A DNA stretch of 20,426 bases from Coptodactyla brooksi. Lineage: Eukaryota > Arthropoda > Insecta > Coleoptera > Scarabaeidae. Location of the stretch: positions 1 to 20,426 of the forward strand of contig JAWQRM010000688.1 of assembly GCA_033557675.1 (NCBI GenBank). The letters run 5' to 3'. The notes under the pieces are model-generated. The model saw only the letters and a list, made by a program, of their open reading frames with translations. It had not been told where the DNA came from and searched no databases. A program made the translations under genes and the position numbers. Below are positions 8,452-15,517 of this stretch, piece by piece (position 1 is the first letter of the stretch; every line of letters starts with the position of its first letter).

Positions 8452-9714
8452 ATTAAATAATGAAGAGGGTGTTGGTAGAAAAGAACAAAATATATTTAAC
8501 TGCAATGAGAGTAGTTACACTACAAAGAGAAAATTTAACTTAAACTCCCTTAGTAATAAAAAGCAGTTAATACTTAAAGTTTGCAGATTGAGATTTAAGG
8601 CACATACTGATGAAGAAGAAAATAAGGTTAAGATGCTAACAAAACTAGTTAAAACTGTTCTAAAAAAACAGAGCGCAACTTGTGAATTGTCAACTGTTTA
8701 TAAAGGAAGCCTGATACAACACATTTGCATTTATACAAATGAGAAACCATTTAAGTGCACATACAAGAATTGTAAGTGCATACAATTAGATATTTCTAAC
8801 AAGGGAAAATCTTATGAGTATGATATATACGAATTTGCAACTGCCCAGAAAGTACTCTTAAAACAGCACACATTAGCTAAACACAGTGATGCGCCGAAAC
8901 CGTATAAGTGTGCAACCTGTGAATATTCAACTGTTTATAAAGGTGGTCTCACAAGACACCTTTTGAAACACAGTGATGCACCAAAAACATACAAGTGCGG
9001 TACTTGCAAATATTCTACTTTTCATAAAGATAATTTCTCTAAACACATTCTCATTCACTCAAATGATAAACCATTTAAGTGCGCATACAAAACTTGTAAA
9101 TGCACACAATTAGATGCTTCTAAGAACAGAAAATATTGTGAGTGTGATATATGCGGATTTGCAACTGTCCGAAAACAACTCCTAAAAGAGCACATATTAG
9201 TGAAACACAGTGATGCACCAAAAACTTACAAGTGCGCTACTTGCAAATATTCCACATTTTATAAAGCCAACTTCTCTAAACACATTCTCACTCACTCAAA
9301 TGATAAACCATTTAAGTGCACGTACATGTTACGTACAATCGTAAATGTTCACAATTAGGTACTTTTAATAAGCAACAATGTTGTGATTGTGAGCCTTGCA
9401 AATATGCATCTAATTCTACACAAACTTTAAAGCTACATATACTAGAGAAACACAGTAATAAGCAGAAAACGTACAAGTGCGCAACTTGCAAATATTCAAC
9501 ATTTATTAAAAACCGCCTTATTCAACACATTGTTGTTCACACAAATGAAAAACCATTTAAGTGCTCGTATAAAAATTGTAAATGTCCACAATTAGGTACT
9601 TCTAATAAGGGAATATCTTGTGAGTGTGATATATGCGAATATGCAACTAATAGGAAACTATACTTAAAACGGCATATACTAAGTAAACACAGTAATGCAC
9701 AAAAAGCATATTAA
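8452..9714 (+). pseudogene. C2H2 zinc-finger gene, copy A (frameshifted)
   Basis: A last-exon-like block follows a good splice acceptor (TTGTTTATTCCAG ending at 8451). The open frame upstream merely reads through the MITE end, so its ATG at 8369 is not a believable start. After a charged leader come nine finger positions. The first two (about 8667-8735 and 8816-8885) have lost zinc ligands. The next four are intact, alternating C-x2-C-x12-H-x3-H and C-x2-C-x12-H-x4-H; three more follow after the frame change. Linkers are SDAPKTYK and SN(D/E)KPFK. Between paired fingers lies a conserved KCxYKxCKCxQL insert. Such arrays normally bind DNA in the nucleus. A net 8-nt insertion around 9320-9345, duplicating ACGTACA, breaks the frame; the second frame stops at 9715. 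It is probably a pseudogene, though a short product from the first frame cannot be excluded. Confidence 0.8.
8991..9710 (+). repeat. 237-nt tandem coding module (two fingers each)
   Basis: ACAAGTGCG-x-x-ACTTGCAAATATTC starts at 8991, 9228 and 9473. The first spacing is 237 nt (79 codons); the second is 245 nt because of the 8-nt frameshift insertion. Each unit encodes one H-x3-H finger, the KCxYKxCKC insert and one H-x4-H finger, so the array grew by duplication of a two-finger unit. Confidence 0.85.
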
Positions 9715-10000
9715 CTCGTAACTTGCAAATATTTGACTGCTTTTAAATCCACCTTCACAAAACACATTTTAATTCTTTCAAAATGAATAATAATTTTGAA
9801 GTGCACCTCAACAATTGTATCTGTTCGCAATTACACATTTTTGCCCAGGATAAACCTGGTCTATGACATGCAGATTGGCGATTTATCAAAAACCTTATCA
9901 CATGTTAATGAAGCACACTGATGCATCTATTGATAAACAGATGCTGTTCACAATTATTCACAATTAACTTGCAAATATTAATCTTTTATAAATCCCCTGG
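9715..10000 (+). pseudogene. decayed tail of zinc-finger copy A
   Basis: Past the stop at 9715 further finger pieces are readable in shifting frames: VTCKYLTAFKSTFTKHILIL (9718-9777), then a piece matching the KCTxNNCxCxQL insert (9800-9830), and DKPGL/NLITC-like scraps to about 9900. The array was once longer by at least one module. Confidence 0.55.
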
Positions 10001-10055
10001 TGAAACACATTCGAATTCGTTGAAATGAAAAATATTTCAAGCATAACGATACATA

Positions 10056-10089
10056 GATTGTCTTGTCAAGCATGCTTGACATGACAATC
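10056..10089. repeat. 34-nt near-perfect palindrome
   Basis: GATTGTCTTGTCAAGCA is followed directly by TGCTTGACATGACAATC. The 17-nt arms have one mismatch and no spacer. No associated gene or terminator context is visible. Confidence 0.85.
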
Positions 10090-10465
10090 CATTTTTAGAG
10101 TTGCATAGCTATTTGATCCCTGATCAACGGTATCTGAGCTGAGTTATGACCAATCAATTCATCTTTGCAAAGTAAAATTGTGATCTTTCTGCCTTTATGA
10201 TTCAATATTCTTTCGATGGAAAGATTTCTATAGATTCACTCTGTAATAATGATCTGCAAAGACGTAAAAAGCAAATGCATATAAATAGTTCAGAAGAAGA
10301 AACATTCTTAGAGACAACATTTCTATGCGAATAGAGACTTATTCGCATGATAATAAAATACCACGCTATAAGCCGGACCTTTCAAATTGGCACAGAGCAA
10401 TAGGCAGCAAAAATGTACCCGATCCTGTCATCAAGCATCAGAAAAAACCGAACATACGAAGATGT

Positions 10466-10700
10466 ATGGAACAATTGTAAGGAAAAAAAATGTCTATGCA
10501 ATCGATGAAGGCAAATCCTCATTGCTTCTGCTGGTGCTGTTATTGAACAAAATGGATGACAACTACATTTAATACAAAATCCAAGGAATACCAAGGCCTT
10601 TGTACAATATACCTCCAGCCCATCATCATGCAGAACCTCAAAGGTATCCACTAAATTCCAGATTACAAAGTTATCTGAATTGCAAACTTCCCACTTATGG
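10466..10700 (+). repeat. 3' flank of copy A, duplicated at 18217
   Basis: This block aligns with 18217-18410: AACAATTxTAAxGAAAAAA, ATTGCTT(C/T)xG, AACAAAA(A/C)TGATGACA-like, CTACATTTAA(T/C)ACAAAA, CCTC(C/T)AGC(C/T)..., AGAACCTC, and AACTTCCCACTT/AACTTCCACTT occur in the same order. In both places the block lies 3' of a zinc-finger array, so it was probably the 3' UTR or downstream flank when the gene was duplicated. The 147-codon minus-strand frame over this block is treated as chance. Confidence 0.7.
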
Positions 10701-11026
10701 CTAGCAATGTTTTGAAAAAAATATCCAGCTCTTGAAGTATATAATAATAACTCCACCAGGATTGTTAGCAGCAGTTTGTGTAGATGTTTTGTTATAACTT
10801 TGTTATAAGCGTAATTTGATTTCATTGTTTGTTTTTACCTTGATGTAATTGTTTGGTAGTTGCACTTCGTAACTTATTATAGGTCGCATTAGACTGCAAT
10901 TTACGAAAGCTGCTTATATTATTTTCTTCTTCTGCGGAATTGAAGAGCACATACGTTGCAATTTTATAGAAATTCATATTAAAACCAAGAACTACGTAAA
11001 CAAATTCCTATAAATGTGTCAACCGA

Positions 11027-11083
11027 CATAACTATACTCAGAAGTATAGTTATGGAGGTGTGTTTTCAATGAGCGTTGAAAAC
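11027..11083. repeat. two adjacent perfect hairpins
   Basis: CATAACTATACT (11027-11038) pairs perfectly with AGTATAGTTATG (11043-11054) around CAGA. Next, GTTTTCAA (11062-11069) pairs with TTGAAAAC (11076-11083) around TGAGCG, and AGGTGTG...CACATACCT can extend that stem with a bulge. Flanking GTCAACC (about 11018) and GGTTGTC (about 11099) could close the whole as a multi-branched structure. No coding link is visible. Confidence 0.7.
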
Positions 11084-11254
11084 CACATACCTACTAAAGG
11101 TTGTCAGCGCAAGGAATTGGATAACTGTTAAATTTGTACTCAAATTGAATAAAATACTGTTGTAATATTTCCTTAAATTGAATAAAACGTGAGAGATCGA
11201 GATTTGTTTATTTGCATTGTAGTTTTGTGTGCAATAAATATCTCTTTAACTGCC

Positions 11255-11385
11255 TAATAATTTTAAACATTAAATAATTTAATGATTAAAAATTTAATTA
11301 ATTTTAATTTTATTTCATTTTAATTTAAATAATTTAATGATTAATAATTTTAATCTGAATTAAAAAATTCAGATTATATTAATAA
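11255..11385. repeat. very AT-rich low-complexity block with hairpin
   Basis: TTTAAT/ATTAAA units dominate. TAATCTGAATT (11351-11361) and AATTCAGATTA (11366-11376) form a perfect 11-bp stem with an AAAA loop. Confidence 0.7.
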
Positions 11386-11395
11386 TCTGCAAGCT

Positions 11396-11732
11396 GGACC
11401 ATCACAGCCCTGCATAAGTTTTCCAAAAACAAAAATTGGCAACAACTTAAGTGTTGCCTTCATCTAAATACTGCCAACTATAAAGCTAACTGGAATGCAC
11501 CACGGAAGAAGACAAGGTCTACTGTTTTCTGTGTAGGCACTTCATTAAGGATGAAATTCGTGACCAACGCGAAACATTTGTAAAAAAACGGTTACAACAA
11601 TTGGAAGAAACTGGGGGAGGGGTTAAAAAATATGTAGTCTTCGCTTCATGTCGAATCAGTTTTCAAGCTGAAGGTATCTATCAGCAAGTTCTAAATCAAC
11701 TTAAGAGGGTATCAAGGGGATGCATCACCTAA
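11396..11732 (+). pseudogene. TTF-type zinc finger / hAT-transposase-like fragment with unrecognised extension
   Basis: The first frame (from 11396) reads GPSQPCISFPKTKIGN. After a frameshift, the frame open from 11490 to the TAA at 11730 reads LECTTEEDKVYCFLCRHFIK. The order G-P-x-Q-P...F-P-K-x-x-x-G followed by W-L-E-Y-S-like and Y-C-F-x-C-x-x-F is the TTF-type zinc-finger region. It is found at the start of many hAT-family transposases and ZMYM/ZNF862-like domesticated proteins. The remaining roughly 60 residues (DEIRDQRETFVKKRLQQLEE, then KKYVVFASCRISF...) do not match what normally follows and are unrecognised. There is no start codon and no catalytic DDE region. Confidence 0.5.
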
Positions 11733-11909
11733 AAATAGAGTCAATTACGTTCTTTTTATGTCCCTGATCGGCATGCGACTTCCAAAATTTGTCAATTCTA
11801 CAAAAAAGTTAGTTGACCTCTAATAGAATTGAAACTCTGCGGTGGTTGATCAGCTAACGAGCTACCCCCCATAGGAAGATTCCCTAGCTAAACCAATGGA
11901 CTTCACTCC

Positions 11910-12435
11910 ATGAACATTTCTCTTGAAGCATCGAAGCAATGGAATCTAGTTCAACGTGTTACGAACATTGATAAAGTTGCTTTTTCAGAAATCGTTCAAT
12001 TTTTATTTAACAACAACTATTTTGTTTATAATGCTGAGATCTATAAACAAGTGTTTGGCACACTGATGGACTCCCCTTTAAGCCCAATGTTAGCCAGTAT
12101 AACAGTAGATTATTTGTTAACTAAAGACTTACCCACATTACCTGTTCAACCAGATATTAACAAAAAATATGTGGACGATATAGTTCTTAGTTTGCCGTAT
12201 GATAATATTGAAATCACATTCAATCTCTTTATTCAATTTAACGATCATCTGCAATTTACCCTAGAAAAAGAAATCAACAACAGACTTTTATTTTTAGATA
12301 TTGTAATTATTAGAAATGATAATACCTTAATAGCAGACTGGTACCAAAAACCTATGAATTCAGGAAGATATTTGAATTATTTTTCTAACCACCCCATAAA
12401 TCAGAAACTAAACATAGTCATTCAAATGAAAAACA
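11910..12435 (+). pseudogene. Penelope-like element reverse transcriptase (5'-truncated)
   Basis: This 177-codon frame carries the C-terminal half of a Penelope-like reverse transcriptase, which copies element RNA into DNA. Residues 50-59, GTLMDSPLSP, correspond to the family GTPMGSPLSP. YVDD at 87-90 is the catalytic box. QFTLE (115-119), FLDI (128-131) and WYQKP...SGRYLNYFSNHP (144-162) are typical of this family and not of LINE or LTR polymerases. The frame opens with an N-I-x-L-E sequence that in intact elements follows S-L-F-T, so the reading frame once continued 5'; the ATG is fortuitous. No fingers region is recognisable upstream, where the TTF fragment lies. The frame shifts at about 12430-12436, just before an in-frame stop at 12441. 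Confidence 0.88.
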
Positions 12436-12876
12436 GTACTTAGATTAAAAAATAAACCTAGATTATCATATTCACAATTTCATGAAATTAATTTTCGTAA
12501 CCTTTTCGATATCTCGATTAATAATGGTTTTTCCAAAAATTTGTTGAATAAATTAGTATATAATACTCTACATAACAGAATAATTACAGACATTTCAGCC
12601 CCTCCTAAACTATTAATGTACAAAAAGTTTCCGTTATGCAACCGACTTAAACGTCGTCTAGATGCTTTAAATAATATACCTGCCAGTGCTTTATCTCAAC
12701 ATATAATTCACAATAAATAGAACATGAATTTTGAAGATGTAAAAAGCTTCTTTAAGAAAGATAATTTGCATGAGAGGTTGTTTTTCAAAATGATTGGTAT
12801 TAATACCACCCCCAATACTATGAACGTTAGATCTGACATGGATGATCTCAGCATAATTTATACTTCTTTTATATAA
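12436..12876 (+). pseudogene. Penelope-like element linker and broken GIY-YIG endonuclease
   Basis: In the +1 frame relative to the RT, LRLKNKPRLSYSQFHEINF continues the element, then a linker (FSKNLLNKLVYNTLHNRII). MYKKFPLCN is followed directly by RLKRRL...SALSQHI. In intact elements, the GIY-YIG domain here has Y-K-I-P-C, then a Y-I-G-x-T block, then L-x-x-R-L. The Y-I-G-x-T block appears to be missing, which suggests an internal deletion of around ten residues. A TAG at 12718-12720 interrupts the frame; reading through it gives KSFFKKDNLHERLFFKMIGI and DMDDLSIIYTS before TAA at 12874, the expected C-terminus. The endonuclease would have been non-functional. Confidence 0.75.
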
Positions 12877-13368
12877 CTTAGATCAATACAAAAATAATAA
12901 AGTTAATAGCAGTAGAGAATTAGCAAATAAAGTGAACGCCACGAAGGTTGGCAGCTATGTCATCAGTCTGGTCATCAGTCAGGTTGGCATCAGTATGTCA
13001 TCAGTCAGGTTGGCAGCTATGTCTCTCCGCCCCAGAACCACAATTCTGTGTTAATTGATTATAATAGATGATTTAGACAAAATAATTATGACAAAAAAAC
13101 AAGCTTAAATAACAAAAACTATATTCGGCAAATCAATTAAATAAAAATATATTCTTTACAATAAGTGAAGATATTCAAAACTAAATCATATTCTCAGAAG
13201 ATATGTGCATAATAAAAATAAATAAAAAATAAATATGTACACTATATAAAATAAGTTTGAAAGTACATAACAACTGTAAAATAAATACAAATAAATAAAA
13301 CAATATTCTGCTGTAAAGAGGCAGAAAAATAATGCATATAAATAAGAATGCTGTAAAAGGGCAGAAAA

Positions 13369-14794
13369 TCAGTCATCGTCTGTATCGCAGGTGCTTTCTA
13401 CTTCCGAATTTTGTTCAGCGCTGCTGCCATCTCCTAGTTCTATTACTAACCCTGGGAGCTCTTCTCATTAAAAAACTACTTACCTGTTCCACCATTCTTG
13501 TATCACTTTTTCCGTGTGGTTTATGGTGTTCTGCTACATTTCTGGTGTAACATAGTGCAGGGTTTCTTTCCACATAGCTAGGCACTTCGCTGTTTCATAA
13601 TCATCTCCCATATGGTTATTGTAGTAGTTTTTTGCAATCCTCCAGATGTTCTCTGCTGGATTAGAATACAATGATAGGGAGGCAGCCTTAAACCTTTGTA
13701 ATCATACTTAGCTGCAAGTTGGTCCGCAACATAAGTTTTTACAGGCTTGTTATTTGCCACAAGTATCAATAATTCTTTTCTGAACATGACGTTGTTACAG
13801 TTGATGTTACGCTACTGCAACCAATTTACAATTTCGGTCTTTTTAGAATTTGGTACTTTGCCAATGTAGAATGGTAGCTGGCATTATCCATAACAATCAT
13901 TGATGGTTCTTCTAGATTTTTCAGAAGTGCCTTTTCAAACCAGTGCAAAAAAATTCTGTTGGTTCATTTCTCCATGATAATCAGAATCCTTCGCTTTTGA
14001 AGATAACATTAAATTTGCACCTGTAATAAAACCATTAGAATTTCCCGTATGTAAAATAACTTACCGGGTGCCTTCCATTTTAGTGTGTAAAGTTCTCACG
14101 GAATCCTTGGTTTCATCTTGCCATGACCGTGCCACTGATCTATTCTCTTAAACCCATGTCTCATCTAAATAGACATATTTCCATGTTTTGGGCTTCATAT
14201 TCTGTACGTACTCCTTTAAAAATAAAAAAACATGCTAACACGATCTTCCGCAATTCCATTAACCCTATTCTTGGATAATCCTTATTCCACTGAAAACAAT
14301 ATTTAATATTAAAACAATATTTTTCAAAATCTTACGAAGAGAGGTTGCTGATCCATTATATATATCTCACAACTTCAAATTCTTTAAAAGAGCAATAATT
14401 TTAACATGCATTTTTTTCTAGCAACATTTCATAAATGGCATTTCTAACACCCATTGCCATATTACTGTCAATATCGGTTTTCGGTTTCCGCCGAGTATAT
14501 TCCTTTGGTCCTTGTACTTTGCCATCCGTAATTGCCTCACGTTTAATTCTTGATACGGTTTGTTCGCTGATATTAACTGCTTCTGCGACACACTAAACAA
14601 AAAAATGTTGATCATTAATTAATTACCGGTAAGACAAAAATTCCATCAAATCCAACACAAAATGCATACACAACGGAAATTACCTGAATCGCATCAGTGA
14701 GTGGTAGGAGTGGAGCTCCCTTATCCCTCTCTTTCAAAATAACTAATTAAAAAATCACAAACATTGTATTTTCCAGTTACAGTGGCTTCGGCAT
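13369..14794 (-). pseudogene. DDE transposase with long D-to-E spacer and one intron
   Basis: ATG at 14794 begins an exon (14794-14684) that ends KGAPLLPLTDAIQ. After an intron, exon 2 continues CVAEAVNISEQTVSRIKREA, a clear helix-turn-helix DNA-binding segment. Catalytic landmarks follow: YLDETWV (about 14152-14172), DYHGEMNQQNFF, MDNASYHS (about 13867-13891), RLPPYHC, and NPAEN (about 13650-13663). Acidic residues in the first, second and last motifs form the DDE triad that cuts and joins DNA. About 78 residues separate D2 from E, far more than the 34 of Tc1, so this is one of the long-spacer relatives. The C-terminus reads NIWRIAKNYYNNHMGDDYE and ends in an acidic tail at TGA (13369-13371). 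One missing base at about 13660 shifts frame within NPAEN, and several stops occur. Confidence 0.85.
14593..14683 (-). other. 91-nt spliceosomal intron in the transposase gene
   Basis: On the minus strand, GATTCAG|GTAATTTCC is the donor and TTTTTTTGTTTAG|TGTGTCGC the acceptor, with a T-rich tract before AG. Removing it joins DAIQ to CVAEAVN in phase 0, producing the expected leader into the helix-turn-helix. Exon 1 is exactly 37 codons. Confidence 0.75.
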
Positions 14795-15202
14795 TTTTAC
14801 TAGAAATTATTATGATTCATTAGTCGAAACGTTGTTAAATTTAGTCATACGAATTAAATTAAACAGCTGTGTACATATAATTATTTACAGTCAATTTTAA
14901 ACACAAATAACAAGTGAAAATATGTGGCAACGGTGTCGTGAAATATTCCATTGTGCAGTGTTGCCAACATTGTTACCAATCAAGTTACACTTGATTTTTT
15001 TAGTTTTAACACATAAATACATATATAATTGAGTTTTATTCTGATTATTTAATGAAATGAAGTAGCAGTTTCATTTTTTACCATTAAAAGCCTGTCTAAA
15101 CAGCAACATATATTTAAATAATATTTGTGCTAAAGGTTATCCGCCCTATGACGTTTGATCGAGGTTATGCCGTAGCTGTTAACCTCGGTGGCGTTTACTT
15201 TA

Positions 15203-15278
15203 TGAGCAAATCAACCTTTTGATATAATGATAGTTTTGATTTTCTAACAAAAATTTTGTAATTATAGATGTCAGTAGT
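15203..15278 (+). other. AT-rich spacer, probable resumption of the Penelope element
   Basis: This lies between the transposon's right TA and the inverted repeat. No frame or motif is seen. By position it should be the Penelope 3' region interrupted by the transposon. Confidence 0.4.
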
Positions 15279-15319
15279 AAAAACGAAGTTACCACTACGC
15301 CAAAATTTGAAGAGAGGAT

Positions 15320-15362
15320 GCTCGACGCACGTTTGGCTAATCGAGTTAGCATCATCAGGAGC
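15320..15362 (-). ncRNA. hammerhead ribozyme motif, left arm (mutated core)
   Basis: On the minus strand, GCTC, CTGATGA, TGCTAACTCGATTAGC, CAAAC, GTGC, GTC, GAGC. Stem I (GCTC/GAGC) and stem II (GCTAA...TTAGC) are intact. The invariant GAAA reads CAAA, losing the catalytic G at position 12, so self-cleavage is not expected. Confidence 0.7.
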
Positions 15363-15433
15363 GATGAAAGACTCTTTCTGAGTTGAAAGAGTGTTTTTTT
15401 CAGTCTGAGCGATGAAAGACTGAGTCTTTCATC

Positions 15434-15476
15434 GCTCCTGATGATGCTATCTTAGTTAGCGAAACATTCGTCGAGC
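15434..15476 (+). ncRNA. hammerhead ribozyme, canonical core intact
   Basis: Stem I 5' strand GCTC (15434-15437); CTGATGA core (15438-15444); one T; stem II GCTA (15446-15449) pairing with TAGC (15457-15460); GAAA core (15461-15464); minimal stem III, A-C pairing with G-T around ATTC; cleavage triplet GTC ending at 15472; stem I 3' strand GAGC (15473-15476). All catalytic-core positions match the hammerhead consensus. The unpaired T after CTGATGA is shared by all copies here. The very short stem III is characteristic of Penelope-like element hammerheads, which are thought to cleave as dimers. Activity is inferred, not shown. Confidence 0.8.
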
Positions 15477-15517
15477 ATCCTCTCTTCAAATTTTTGTGTA
15501 GTGGTGACTTCGTTTTT

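Larger units (their letters stand above)
12930..15200 (-). mobile_element. Tc1/mariner-like transposon, complete but dead
   Basis: The left end reads AAGTGAACGCCAC-GAAGGTT then GGCAGCTATG. The reverse complement of the right end reads AAGTAAACGCCACCGAGGTT then AACAGCTACG, about 30 nt of matched terminus with few differences. Each end is flanked by TA (12928-12929 and 15201-15202), the Tc1/mariner target duplication. Inside, on the minus strand, is a DDE transposase gene with one intron. Stops and frameshifts make it inactive. The left subterminal region (12944-13023) is expanded: a 19-mer starting GTCATCAGTC occurs at 12971 and 12997, and AGGTTGGCAGCTATGTC recurs at 12945 and 13007. The element lies 53 bp after the Penelope stop codon, apparently inside that element's 3' region. 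Confidence 0.85.
15279..15517. repeat. long inverted repeat (about 96-bp arms), probable Penelope terminal repeats
   Basis: The left arm (15279-15374) is the reverse complement of the right arm (15422-15517) with roughly ten differences. Shared blocks, read in the left arm, are ACGAAGT-x-ACCACTAC, ATTTGAAGAGAGGATGCTCG and GCATCATCAGGAGCGATGAA. The 47-nt loop contains a second copy of GAGCGATGAAAGACT (15407-15421), which forms a perfect 15-bp hairpin with 15423-15437. Each arm contains a hammerhead motif. Penelope-like elements are known to carry terminal repeats, often in inverted or partial tandem arrangement, with hammerheads in them. Confidence 0.85.

Noticed and set aside
10382..10825. 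147-codon minus-strand frame
   Set aside because: It is long but has no recognisable domain, and it covers the duplicated 3' flank of copy A, whose homologue at 18217 carries indels. Most simply a chance frame.
12950..13023. CRISPR-like or satellite array
   Set aside because: Only two to three irregular repeat units are present, and they derive from the transposon terminus.
13332..13550. 72-codon plus-strand Leu-rich frame
   Set aside because: It is the antisense of the transposase C-terminus and acidic tail.
14300..14340. A second, very short intron in the transposase (TTTTCAG before TGGAATAAGG)
   Set aside because: Only about 18-30 nt could be removed, too short for splicing; a small local duplication of AATATTGTTTT explains it better.
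14418..14615. 65-codon minus-strand frame as a separate gene
   Set aside because: It is an out-of-frame reading of the transposase helix-turn-helix exon and includes intron sequence.
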